Source: Phyllostachys edulis
Taxonomy: Eukaryota > Streptophyta > Magnoliopsida > Poales > Poaceae
DNA: 64,000 nt
Assembly: GCA_036346405.1 (NCBI GenBank)
Contig: CM070548.1
Span: forward strand, 59,828,611 to 59,892,610
Direction: 5' to 3'
Notes under the pieces: model-generated
The model's database searches: none
Seen by the model: only the letters and a program-made list of their open reading frames with translations
What the model was told of the DNA's origin: nothing
Shown here: in pieces, positions 11,439 to 21,833 of the stretch
Numbering within the stretch: the first letter of the stretch is position 1
Layout: each line of letters starts with the position of its first letter
Program-made: the position numbers and the translations under genes

Positions 11439-12380
11439 CCGTGGAAGTCGCCGCAGAGTGGTCGCCGTGCGCCGCCGCAGGGTCACCGCCAAGTGGTCGT
11501 CGTGTGCCGCCGCGGGGTTGCCGTCGAGTGGAAGTCGCGTGCCGCCGCAAGGTCGCCTCCGAGTGGTCCTTGCACGCCGCTGTGGGGTCGCCGCTGAGGG
11601 GTCGTCGCCGCTAGGGTTCTACGATTTGGGAGCTCTTCGTTTTTTGGCGTGGGGATGCGATGCGCAAGCTAGGGTTCTACTTAACTGGGCGCTGACGCGG
11701 CGAAACCGTCCAACATGGACGCTGACGCGGTGAAACCGCCCCACGTGGATGCCAGCGTGGCCCAAAACCACTTGTTTTCAGCCCGAGGAGGTGGATTCAC
11801 ATGGTATTATGAGTTCGAGGATGCAAATTAGACGGTTTTGGAGTTCAAGGGGTAATTTGGACTTGGCGCAAAGTTCAAGGGTGTAAATGGACTTTTTCCT
11901 TAAATTTATCATCAATGAAGTTATCAAGTTGGAAAGAAAGTTTCATTAAATCCATGCTTGAAAAATCATTAGGATAAAAGTTGGCAAGGCTAAGCACTTT
12001 GTCCCTATCATAAGAAGCAAATGAATTAATAGAATTTAAACCGGACATGCAAACAAGCAACTCCATATTGACCTTGTCAAACCGATTGTCAAGCTCTTAG
12101 AGAACATTATCAATGATGACAATATACACTTCCCTTCTAAAATGATCATCATTTGTTTATTTTGGGTAAAAATATGATGATCTTCCATAAGACACATATC
12201 TACCATCCGGTTTAGGAACTTTGATGCTATATTTAGTGCAAAATGATGTTACATTTTCTTAAAGGAATTCTTCCCACCCATCGCATCTCATTTGTTGCAT
12301 TCTATTCCACTTCAATGATTTTAGCTTGACCGCTTTGCCATCTCGAAGAAAGAAATGATATCTCTATTCCTTTTCATTTC

Positions 12381-13209
12381 AAGGATTCAACTTGCCCTAC
12401 ATATACAAATCATGTTTACATTTAATTTTCCAATCCCTAATTGGCCAAACGCTCAAATCCAATCCATAAATTTAAATGTAAATAAGACTATGGGAGTGAG
12501 TATGGGACTTCACGTGAGCTCCCAGCTCCCCTATGCGGCTTCTTGGTCGCAATCCAGCTCGCCTGACCACTAGAATTGATGTAGGGTTGCCGCCTCTGCT
12601 TGCTCGTGTTGTCTTTGGTGTGTAGCGCCTAGGTCGCCTAATGCCTGCTTGGTACGGTGCGGTGCTTGCCTGCCTACCTCTGTGAACTGTAAGATTAGAG
12701 AGTTGAGGGCTGGCTGAAGCATAGAGGCTAGTTGAATAACTAGATAAGTCAAGGATGGGCTTGACCTAGTTGGTTGGTGGGCTGAAAAATGGATTAGTTC
12801 TTAGTGGGACGGGGGGTGAAATTTGCTCATTTCAACCAGCAGATTTGATGAGTTTTGACTTTCATTAATATGCATTAGTTCATACTATAATACTATTGAT
12901 ACCTAGATAAAAAAAATTATAGTTTTTTTAGGGACCTGTGCACCAGGGGCACCCTAACGCCCCCCATGGTTTACGCGTGCAGCATACATTTCGTACAGGA
13001 GTACAATTCAAAGGCACAAGGATCCAACCTTTTTTAACTAATAAATAAATAATCGAAATCTTCAAAACTTTTTTTCTTTCGGCCGTGGGTTAGCGAGTGC
13101 AGCGGATGTATACGCGACGCGGCTGAATTTTTGGTTGGCCGTGTAAATGAAGGCCCGTTCCTGGCTACATGCATGATGGCTAGCCACTGAGTTTTTGTCC
13201 TAAATGTTA
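12381..13209. other. Intergenic, no gene seen
   Basis: Region between the hAT remnant and the Ole e 1-like gene. No recognisable coding, RNA or transposon terminus; a few short open frames lack motifs. Confidence 0.4.
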
Positions 13210-13285
13210 CTCTCTCTATTCTTAAATACATGACGTTGGCTAGTTATGATTTCAATTACAGGACATCAAGCTTTGTAGAACGGAT
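13210..13285. mobile_element. Decayed Stowaway-like MITE
   Basis: The left end CTCTCTCTATTCTTAAATAC and the right end GTAGAACGGATG resemble the CTCCCTCCGT... / ...ACGGAGGGAG termini of grass Stowaway elements, flanked by TA dinucleotides (13208-13209, 13286-13287). Both ends are diverged, so this is tentative. Confidence 0.35.
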
Positions 13286-13817
13286 GTAGCACTATTTAAA
13301 ACGGTATTAATAAAAATGGTATCATCGTAGATGCAATTGTAAAATGGTGTTCTCGCCTCGTCCGTCCGTGGATATACGGACGAGGCGCCACGTGATCGTC
13401 ATATTGCGGCTGCAAGTATTTCTACTAATGTCCGCGGGCGGCCGGGGGGGGGGGGCGGTGATCTTCGTAAGACGAAAACAAGAGGGCAACGCAAGTGGCA
13501 AGGCAAATTAAGCCACTCGGGACGTGACTGCAAACCGAACGGAGCGAGCTAACCATGCACCGCACTGCCTTCCCATATCTCGCGCAAGCATGCATGGCCA
13601 TCGCGGCATTAAGAGCAGCTCTCGGCCATCCGCCACCTGCCCCGGCGTGCGTGCACTCAATGCTCGCTCCTCTAGCTAGCTACCCGGCCGGACCATGCAT
13701 GTGTATCCTCGTACTACAAATACTCGCAGAGGCTCTAGGCGTGTACGTGTGTCTAGTAACAGTGACACGACACCTTCGCACTGCAGTGAAGTATCCGGCC
13801 GCTGCAAGCACGCGCTC
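13286..13817 (+). promoter_or_regulatory. Upstream region of the Ole e 1-like gene
   Basis: Presumed promoter and 5' leader. It contains a 12-base G run (13444-13455), many purine/pyrimidine blocks and several upstream ATGs (for example 13555), one of which opens a 133-codon frame that overlaps the gene out of frame. I see no clear TATA box. Confidence 0.3.
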
Positions 13818-14424
13818 ATGGCTCCTCGTCGACTCCTCCTCGCCGTCGTGCTCACGCAGCTCGGCGCGCTCTCGTGCGAGACGCCCCGCCTCAGCGGCTC
13901 CGTCACCTGCCTCGACTGCGCCCCGGGCCACGACCTCTCCGGTACGCACAGTATAAAACGTAAATAATACTAATTAGAGATATCGTCGTGAGTCGTGACA
14001 TGCGCGCGTATGCACGCTTTGCATGTGTGTACCAGGTGTGGTGGTGGCGGTGAAATGCGGCGACGGCGACGGCGCGGGCGAGCTGCACGCGGCGCAGACC
14101 GACGACTGCGGCAACTTCGACGTCGCCGTCCCCGCGGCGCAGGCCTTGCGGTGCGCGGCCAGGATCCTCGGCGGCGCGGAGCAGCTCTGCGCGCCGCAGA
14201 GGATCACCGTCGCTCGCGTCGTCGCCGCCGGGCAGGAGTCTGGCTCGTACGTGCTGCGCTCCCGCCTCGCCGTCTTCACTAAGTGCCTCCGATGCCCAGG
14301 CCGCCGCTGCAGACGCCGTCGAGATCTCCGTCGCGCGCTGGGCGCAGCAGCCCGCCCTACGACCTGGGGCTGCCTCTCATCTACTTCTTCCCTTTCATCC
14401 CAATCATCGGCATCCCCTGAATGA
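13818..14424 (+). CDS. Pollen Ole e 1-like secreted protein (apparent frameshift in exon 2)
   Basis: Two exons: 13818-13941 (donor G|GTACGC) and 14036 to 14420/14424 (acceptor CCAG|GT). Start ATG 13818 gives a signal peptide (MAPRRLLLAVVLTQLGALSC) followed by RLSGSVTCLDCAPGHDLSG, the Ole e 1 family N-terminal signature, then VVVAVKC, QTDDCGNFDVAVP and LRCAARILGG; Cys spacing fits the family (small extracellular cell-wall-associated proteins; role in this gene unknown). After RLAVFTK (14281) the reading frame changes: the current frame ends at 14424 in a low-quality tail, but the +1 alternative from 14284 gives a Pro/Ser-rich stretch ending LPLIYFFPFIPIIGIP at 14420, the tail expected in grass homologues. 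One missing G in AAG(G)TG near 14283 would explain this. Start choice rests on the signal peptide. Confidence 0.8.
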
Positions 14425-15137
14425 ACCTAGCGTACGTCGTGCTTGCAGGACTCTTTACTATTTTCTTCCGATCAAGTTTGCAGTAATTTTTAGTTATCTA
14501 TGGCTCTCTACGCATGTGTAAACATCAACCAATAATGCAAGAGAGCATCTGTTCCAGAACCTTAAGGGTGTAATATTGTTTCCATTAAATCTAATTGTAT
14601 CGTATCGTTCAAATGTGGGAAATAACTTTCTGCATTTCAGATAAGCAATAAGTACAGAGCTAACTGGGAGCTAGCATGGTCCAGGCTCTGCCTGCTCAAA
14701 CTGCAACCTGAAATAAGGACGCGACAGTAGGACAGAAAGTCTGAGCAGAGAGCTTCTTCATCAGCCATTACTAACGGAACGTACACAGCTGTTGTATTGT
14801 ACTTCACCACATCAGCTGTGCAGTCCTTCACAACAAGTGCCAGCATATCTGGCTTTGGATAGCAACACATTTAACTTCGAAACGACAAAATCCAATTAAA
14901 ATCAAGTCTCGACATATGGTTTCAAGTCCAGGTTCCAGCGAACATGAAACATCACATAAGATTTCGAGGCAATGGCTCAGCACACTAAAGCAGCCCATTC
15001 TCAAAGATTTCGTCACTCTCCCCAGTAAAATTCTCCAGAAATTGCGGCAAGAAGCCAATCTTATGCGCTAGGAGATACTACAATAAAGAACCTTATGCTT
15101 GGCAGGTCTTACTGCAAACACGGGCGATGGTGTCAAT
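14425..15137. other. Convergent 3' regions of Ole e 1-like gene and RAR1
   Basis: The two genes converge here. The part next to 15138 presumably is the RAR1 3' UTR. No separate gene is seen; the minus-strand open frames at 14637-15058 have no recognisable motif. Confidence 0.45.
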
Positions 15138-18100
15138 TCAAGCGGCATCAGCGTTGTGCCACCCCTTTGTGCATGGAGGTATCTCCATAAACTCATCAAA
15201 CTCCTTGACATGAATATCACAGCATTTCCACTGCAAGAACAGATGCAGGACTTAGTGATGGGCTGATGGCAAAAGTAAGGGATTTATTGAAGACGAATGA
15301 ACATGAAAATTTCGAACTAATGCATACCCCTCTCATCCTGTCATGGAAAACTGCAGGACCTGGATGGTATTCGCATGCAGCATCATGATTATCCTTCTCC
15401 TTGTAAGTTTTACCGCATCCTTTGTTCTTACAAACCCTTGGCTCATTCAGATCAATTTTTTTCTTTGGTGGTGGAACTGAGGGTTTCTCAACAGGTTCCA
15501 TGTTTGTACCATTGGTAGCAGCTGGTTTTGTGCCTTGGGCTCTGATCCTGAAAATACATCGATGCATAGTCCATTCGATGAATAGTTTTATAGTTTATGC
15601 TTGTGTGTTAAGTGTGTAGAACGGCAACAAATATGACGAGAGTTTTTTTTTACTAAACATATATGTGTAGAACAGCAACCGTTAACATCCATAAAAGGGA
15701 AACTAGTCAGCTGCATTGAAGCAAAATGCCCATAAACGCAAACTCACCATGGTCAGAGCAAAAGAAACCCTGATGGCATCTTGAGCAGGCATCGGCTCCC
15801 ACACCCTGCTTAGAAGACTGGATTGGAGCTGCCTTTGGAGGGTTAGCAGAAACAGGTTTTGTGACTGGTTTTTCAGTTGTATGCTTCCCTGTTGTGCATC
15901 TACACCACGGTAGAGCATGCGATCAGTTATGTTTGATTTTGCCAAAATATAACAGGTCATGGAAGATGATATTTTAAGTAAGGATGGTGTGGTCTAGAAT
16001 GAGAAAAAGGCATTGATTAAATTTAAAACTGGAATATTGGCCAGATTTGAGACAAAATAGTTTCTTATGAATGATAATACAAAGACATCAGTTCAGGTTT
16101 TATTCACCAGCAAATTACAGCCATATTTCTGGACCTCCCTTATAAGTAGAATAACTTTCTTGAGCCAATTCAAGCTGATTTTACTAGAGAAATTGCTCGT
16201 TGGTCTGTCACTTAACCTTAACCATCTGAACTGAACTCTGAAGTATTTTTGGTCAACTATTGCCTATGCCTCTTACTGTTGGTAACTTATGCCACTGATG
16301 GAGACATATAACCATCTGAAGTAATTTTACTCATCCATTTCCTATGCTTCTTAATGTTGTTAACTTATGTCACTTCATAGTCTATGGTGACATATTGCAG
16401 TTTACAAATCTAAGTAAAAAAACATAAAATAGACCTGGGTAGATCATCTAAATGCATAATTAATTTCGGAAGCAGGGTCTTTAATATTCTGGCCAATTAT
16501 TAACACCAAACTATCAAAGATTTGAAGTGCATATGTGGTCTGCCAATACTTTTAAGGCAAAATTAGGTTCTGGACACTGCATTTGGTTGGCATATGCTGG
16601 GAGTCTGGGACACACCGCAAAATTGATAATTTGCTGATGGACACTAAAAAATCATTGTGATTTGCTGGAACACACTAGACCGATTAAAATATTATTATTT
16701 TGAAATTTAGGAGAGAAGAGAGGTGAAAAGTCAATTTACCTTCAAAGAGAGAGAGAGAAGAGAGGGGAAGGCACTAACGGGTGGGTTCAATTGACTTCCA
16801 AGAGCAAATAGGACTTCTCATTCCTTTCTCTCCTAAATTTCAAAACAATATTTTTTTAATCAGTACGATGTATTCCAGCAAATGACCACGATTTTAACTA
16901 TCATCATCGAATTATCGATTTTGTGATGTCTCTCAGCAAATACCAATCAAGTGTGGTTTCCGGGAGCCAAGTTTGCCTACTTTTAATGTTCACGTTGTGA
17001 AGTAGCCAAAGCACTAGCATATGCTGCATTTTGCATATTTCACTAAGTAAAATAAATACCCGCAAGACCTCAAAAGTAAAAAAAAAACATACAAGAAATC
17101 CTGTTTAGCCTACAAGCTATTTTCTACCCCCATCTTCATTGACGACCATGCGCGAGAAAGCGATGCGAGCACGGAGGAGGCCATCTCCTTCCACCGTGGC
17201 CTTGGCTCAGCCTCGTCGCCCCCTCCAGCGCCTCGTCCCTGCACTGTGTCCTCCTCGACCACTCCTCCGCCTCATCGCCACCTTCAACGGCAGCCTTCGT
17301 CCCCATCTCGATCCCCAACGCCGCCATGCCTGAACCACCCCAATCTCGAGCCCACCACTGCTGCGCTCCCGACCGGCCGCAGCCACTCATGTAAGACCTC
17401 CCGATCGCTGCCGCGGCCTATTGCTCCTTGTGGTCTTGGCGCCGTCGCATCATGGTCATTCTTGCCTCTGGAGCTCATCCCTTCGCCGAGATCAACGCCT
17501 GTGCTTTCACACGCCGCTTCTGAGACGGAACCCTCGTCTCGCCGAGGCCGAAAGCGTAGGGGTGAAAACGGATCGGATCTGGACGGATAATGGCTCTGCC
17601 ATATTTGTTTTCATATTTTTTCCGGATCCGGATCACGAATAATATCGAACACGAATCGAATACGAATCAAAATGAATACGGTCGTAGATATTTTTCGAAA
17701 CATGAAAACTCCTTAAATTGTATGCCATAAATTAACGAAAACATATAACTAGTTTATTTGATGCAAACATTCATGAATTATTCATATTTTCAGTAACCAC
17801 ACATAATATTGACACTAGCAAGCTGCATTAACTAGTTCATTACAAACATAACACTTAGTTTAACATATTTAGCTCATAAGTCATAACTCACAAAGTCACA
17901 AGTCATCACACATTCACACTTAGTTCATCACATATATATATAAAACTTAGTTCACACTAACATTGATCAAAGCTAGATGGTTAATTTATCAAGAAATGAT
18001 TGTAACATCCCAAAGTATGTTACCAAAAATAAAATTAATAAAGTTATTATTTTATTAGATTTTATGAGATTTAAAAGAGTTTTCTTGGTTAAAAGAAAAA

Positions 18101-21100
18101 CAATAAAATAAAGTCAATTATTTAATTTCCTTATTTTTAATGTCAAAAATAAAATTTATTGAGTTTTCGGGATTTTATTGAATTTAAAGTGAAAATGGAA
18201 TTTTAATTAATTTCTTGAATTTTCTGGATTTTAAAAGGTTTTCCTATTTTTCAGAAATTAAAAATAATTTATGTGCAAAAATAAAAACTAAATTTAAGTT
18301 GGAATTAATTTAATTAAGCTCAAAATAATTCAAGGAATTTCGTGATTTTTTTAGAATTTTTAACTCTATTTGCTATTTTCTAAAAGGCTATTTGATTTGT
18401 TGCATTTTAAAATTCGAAATCATTTAAAATCTCATTTTCTTTTTGGGCCAAAATCCGATATCAGGACATCATCTTATCCGGATAATCCGTATTAGATCCG
18501 TATCCGCCAGATAGCATGCCTCCGTATCCGTTTAGACAAAAAAAAAAAAATCGAATTCGTTTCCGATCCGAAAATTATCCGAGATAATCCGAATCCGTTT
18601 TTAAATCCGGGATCGATTGAAACTATCCAATCCGTTTTCACCCTCTGAAGCGGGTGGCCTCGCCGACCTAGAAGCCGAGCTCGGCTGCTCGGCCTTGTGG
18701 CCGGAGTTGGGGTGGAGGGATGGCGTTGGGTGGATGTAGGTGTGGAGGGGTAGAGGAGGCGAGAGAGAGAGGGAGGCGGCGAAGGTGGCCGGAGGCCGGC
18801 AGTGGCCAGCAGAACTGGGGCCCGGGAGGAGAGAGGGCCGGGCAGGCCGAGTGAGGCGCTGTGCTGGCCACCGTGCTGGAGGTTGGAGCCGGAGTTGGGT
18901 GTGGTGGAGGGATGGCGTCCAGGTGGATGTATGTGTGGAGGAATAGAGGAAGAGCGAGGGGAGGTGGAGAGCCACGGGATGGAGATTGGGGAAGAAGAAT
19001 GGTAACCCTTATAAGCCCCCGCCTAGGTGTGATGAGTCAACAGCCTATGTGGCAAAACCAGGCCGAACGGACGCCACGTCCGCAATACCACCGCACGAAA
19101 CAGCCTTAGGGGTAGGTTGTCCGGTTTTGCAACTTCGGGGTGTCAAAGGTCCGGTTTTTTAGTTCAGGGGGTTAGGTATCCGCATGTCGATACTTGAGGG
19201 GGTAAAATGGACTTCTTCCTTTTCTAAATTGCAAGAATCTGTTCATTTGGTAGTGTAGCATAATGATAGTGCATGGACCAAACCAGGTAATGACATCGGC
19301 AGAAATCTCATTGTCACATAAACATATAGAATTATTGATGTACTGTACAACAATACAGACTTCAATTGAATCCAATAAAATGCAAACATGTTTTCCCTTT
19401 TCAGACAGTAGTACCCTACAGAAATAACAACCAACATATGTTTATAAGTGACCCCCACTGCTCTATCATATAAGAAACTAGACATTCCAAGTTCCCACAA
19501 TATCTAAAGAAGGAAATCAGCAGAAAATCTTATGGTAGGGTCACTGATCATGATCAAGCCAACTTCAAATACCACATCCACATTTATTCTACCATAAAAA
19601 TAGCCAAAGGGTGTGCAAATCTAACTTACAATGCATCAGGAATGCAAAAGTACTAGAGGAAACCAGACTTGTTGATAACTGCATCTTTACCAAGCTTAAA
19701 TTTGCATCCATGCCACCGTACATGACAACACATATGTGATTATGTTGTCAATGCATGCTGTGGGAGGGATCCTTACCCAGGAATAGCCAAAAATAAGGTA
19801 AAATCGTGGCTTCTTTGCTTGCAACAGCTCCACTCTTTCATGCCATCATGAAATATAGGCTGAAAAAAATAGATCTTAGATAACCTATGGTTCTTTCCAA
19901 CACAGAAATAACCTCTCAATCACGGGGAAACACTTACTCCCTGCAAGAAAACAAGGGGGGGGGGGGGACCTGTCAGAACACTAATAGTGAAAACTAGGAA
20001 ATGAACGTTGTAATTGGCAGTAGACATGGAAGCAAATGCAGAGTTAAATATATTTTCTAAATCGTTTGGTTTAAAAAAACAGGAATCAAGTTTGTCAGGT
20101 CAGAGAAGCATAAATACATGTATAAGTTATTCTCTTGTACTGAATTGTTCCTATTTTATTTGTACAGGACTACAGGTGTTTACTATGTGACAATCTTATA
20201 TGTATAACCAATATTTTGTATCACCTTGTCACCATATGAACATTATTGCATCTAATAGAACAACTTTCAAGATCAATTGCAGTAACAAGTGGTTCGCACT
20301 GGTGCTTACTGCTTAGAGATCACAATCGACTCTGGGATCGCCTCAAAGATAGTGGTTGCAGTTGAGCAATTTGATTTGAATGAAAAGATACAAAAGATAA
20401 TTGCTACTTTGCTATTCCTAGAAGAACATGTAGTTATTTTTTCCTTGTCTTGCAGTTAATTCTTGCATTGCTATGAAAACATTGCAGCATACCAACTAGA
20501 GTTATTCACATAGAACATTGCAATGGTCACAAAAAAATGTGTTGCAATGGTTGTTATTCTACTAGAAATGCCCAAAGAAAAACACAGGTACCTGATCCCT
20601 GCAAATGCCCAGAGAAAAAAGGGAGAAAAAACTATATTACCATATTATTACGAATTAATTAACTTTATCTAATCTCTGAAAGAAAAGGTACTCCCATGCC
20701 CCTTTTCCCTTTCCCTTTTCCTTTTCCTTTTCTTGAATAGTCATGTGACCAATCTCGAGAAGAAGAAAAACCTTCCACACAGTTGTCTCATGCATCGCAC
20801 ACGATGCCTCATCAACAGACAACTTACAGCAATCATCACCCCAGCCCAAAGAACAAAAATCCCAATGCTTTGCCTGCACCTACTTAGAGTCCCTTTTGCC
20901 AATGCCATCAGCAGCAGCTTCTGATTGAATCATGTCATCCCCCAGGCACGTATTACCGATCTACCATCATCCAGTGGAATCTCTGGAATCTACCCATCTC
21001 TATTACAATGAGTGGGATGGATTTTAATGTCTGCAACATATAGCGCTACCACCCGATTCGCCTCTAACAGTGCCATCAAGAGCACGCACTTAGCAATTGT

Positions 21101-21485
21101 TCGGACGGACTTCAATTTGTACAGCACAACAGCTACCCAAATTCGTGTCTTACGCCGTCTCCGAAGGCACCTAAAAGCCCTTGGCCCGGACTACACCCTA
21201 AGCCTTAGCATAAGGCTTGCAAGGTTCTGAGGCGAGATCAAAGAAGCGTGCCTAGGGGTTAGAACCGCGGGGCCGGTCACATGAACTCGGAGAAGGAAGG
21301 CGCCGCCTACTTCTTCCATGATCCACCGGGGTTTTTTTTGGGGTGGGGGGGGGGGAGCTTACGGAGGGGTGGTAGTGGCAGGAGCCGTCGGGGTTGTCGT
21401 CGTCGGTAAACATGGCGTCGCAGCCCATCCGCTGGCACCGCACCGGCGCGGGCGCGGCGCCGCTCCTCTCCGCCTCCGTCGACAT
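15138..21485 (-). CDS. RAR1: RAR1, CHORD-domain co-chaperone (five exons, one apparent 1-bp deletion)
   Basis: Exons on the minus strand: 21485-21363, 19859-19777, 15899-15748, 15547-15328, 15230-15138. All junctions have GT-AG and consistent phase. Exon 1 (MSTEAERSG..., CQRMGCDAMF, CHYHPS) plus exon 2 (IFHDGMKEWSCCKQRSHDF) and exon 3 (CTTGKHTTEKP) form CHORD-I; exon 3 also has the plant CCCH block (CSRCHQGFFCSDHG); exons 4-5 form CHORD-II (CKNKGCGKTYKEKDNHD, YHPGPAVFHDRMRG, WKCCDIHVKEFDEF, CTKGWHNADAA-stop). RAR1 binds zinc and works with SGT1 and HSP90 to stabilise NLR immune receptors (family knowledge). In exon 4 the frame shifts by one after KAQ, at a CAAAAC run near 15525; one missing A restores both the protein and the exon phase. 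Intron 2 is about 3.9 kb and full of transposons. Confidence 0.92.
16556..16977. mobile_element. MULE-type MITE with ~165-bp inverted repeats, 422 bp
   Basis: The two arms are inverted copies over about 165 bp (left GGCAAAATTAGG..., right GGCAAACTTGG... read on the minus strand; shared blocks include TTTGCTGGAA and TTGAAATTTAGGAGAG). A perfect 9-bp duplication TACTTTTAA flanks it (16547-16555, 16978-16986), which points to Mutator-type transposition. The centre (16740-16800) has a GA-rich stretch. It lies in RAR1 intron 2 and has no coding capacity; the arms could fold into a long hairpin in the pre-mRNA. Confidence 0.88.
17557..18644. mobile_element. hAT-like element in RAR1 intron 2, about 1.09 kb
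   Basis: The left end TAGGGGTGAAAACGGATCGG and the inverted right end AGGGTGAAAACGGATTGG are clear terminal repeats with hAT character. Flanking octamers CGAAAGCG (17549-17556) and CTGAAGCG (18645-18652) match at 6 of 8, a plausible decayed 8-bp duplication. Subterminal words such as CGAATACGAATC and TCCGGATCCGGAT recur. The same words fill the 530-bp hAT element at 38531. No transposase. The middle is interrupted by an LTR-like fragment (18002-18450). Confidence 0.65.
18002..18450 (+). mobile_element. LTR fragment nested in the hAT-like element
   Basis: The stretch starts TGTAACATCCCAAAGTATG and is very AT-rich; it resembles the start of the long LTR at 61324 (TGTAATGTCCCAAAATTTG), including the AATTAATAAAG word that follows and a GGGCCAAAATCC block near its end matching GGACCGAAATCC at 61638. 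It is probably a truncated LTR of the same broad retrotransposon group. No target-site duplication fixed. Confidence 0.45.
19020..19222. mobile_element. MULE-type terminal repeat (right end only)
   Basis: Read on the minus strand from 19222 this starts GGAAGAAGTCCATTTTACCC and continues with the CCxxGAAC / CCGG pattern typical of the long MULE termini at 6135 and 41262. The GC-rich sequence to its left (17130-17556 and 18653-19020) is probably the body of the same element. I could not find the partner terminus, so the element is truncated or its left end has decayed. Confidence 0.5.
19955..19967 (+). repeat. G homopolymer (13 bases)
   Basis: Run of 13 G in RAR1 intron 1. Similar runs of 10-12 G are at 13444-13455, 21345-21355 (next to RAR1 exon 1) and 55974-55983. 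Such runs are rare in grass DNA and their length is unreliable in most sequencing technologies. Confidence 0.8.
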
Positions 21486-21660
21486 CGCGATGTTCTCTCT
21501 GGCGCGCGGGCGAGCTCGCTCTGGAAGATCTGTGTCTCCCTCTCTCTCTCTCTGTGTGTCTCTGTGTCTCAGCGGCCTCCTACCTCTTCCGGCGCACGGA
21601 ATAAAGAGCGTGCGTTTCGACCGAGTGGAGCCTCTTCTGGGTTCGGCTCGGACGCGGTGA
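21486..21660 (-). promoter_or_regulatory. RAR1 5' leader with CT microsatellite
   Basis: Immediately upstream of the RAR1 ATG (minus strand). It contains a GA/CA microsatellite on the minus strand (21537-21570, TCTCTCTCTCTGTGTGTC on plus), a common feature of grass 5' leaders. No TATA box is evident within 200 bases. Confidence 0.4.
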
Positions 21661-21833
21661 TGGAACCGGACCCGGAACCTGGCTCGCGGCCGGAGATGAT
21701 TTTCTTCAGGTTTTCTTTTCTTGTCTTATCTTTTTCTTTTGGGAATTTGGGAATTGATAGACACGTCCGAACTCATCCATCCAATCGTACGCTCCTACTA
21801 CATACAGCTGAATTTTTTTGCCATATTACCACC

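Larger units (their letters stand above)
6135..11899. mobile_element. Long-TIR MULE number 1, 5765 bp
   Basis: The element begins GGAAAAAGTCCATTTTACAC and ends in its inverted partner; homology between the two termini extends about 200 bp. It is flanked by a perfect 9-bp duplication TTAAATTTA (6126-6134, 11900-11908), the Mutator hallmark. Inside are a plus-strand MURA-type transposase (6664-10058, broken) and a convergent minus-strand GRF zinc-finger gene (about 11438-10805). It is inserted in a hAT transposase gene. The perfect TSD but multiple stops in the ORFs suggest a copy that was mobilised in trans, or one that decayed after insertion. Confidence 0.93.
4146..12340 (-). pseudogene. hAT transposase (ZMYM1-like, hAT-C dimerisation region), broken
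   Basis: Minus-strand translation from about 12310 gives RMQQMRCDGWEEFL, then PDGRYVSYGRSS, then MELLVCMSGLNS, SFASYDRDKVLSLANFYPND and KLSFQLDNFIDD, the C-terminal part of the plant hAT proteins annotated as zinc-finger MYM-type 1-like/TTF-type. The frame resumes beyond the MULE (LNGLKNLDEFSTKLVETRKH, from 6134 down) and reaches the hAT dimerisation block (KSIFALNLVKNKLRNSMGDQ, DIFLKVSDDDIIKCFQEM). Several in-frame stops and a damaged segment before the dimerisation block are present. The 3' part runs through the CACTA element into a 3' UTR and the terminal repeat. The N-terminal zinc finger and RNase-H-fold catalytic residues are absent here. Confidence 0.75.
4146..12380 (-). mobile_element. 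Degenerate hAT element (composite, one end seen)
   Basis: The left boundary at 4146, CAGTGGTAGAGCCAGGAATT, is the typical hAT terminal repeat of the CAGTGGCGGAGCCAGG type. Minus-strand transposase remnants are found in three pieces (about 12340-11909, 6125-5834, 4336-4146), separated by a CACTA element and a MULE. I cannot find the matching right terminus or an 8-bp TSD; the N-terminal half of the transposase and the far end are missing, so the right boundary is where similarity fades. Confidence 0.65.

Noticed and set aside
13555..13956. 133-codon frame starting at 13555
   Set aside because: It is out of frame with the Ole e 1-like signal peptide and lacks any motif; the conserved protein starts at 13818.
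17130..17560. Left end of the MULE whose right end is at 19222
   Set aside because: TTTTCTACC near 17120 resembles TTTTCTAAA after 19222 (7 of 9), but no terminal inverted repeat is present there, so I do not claim the boundary.
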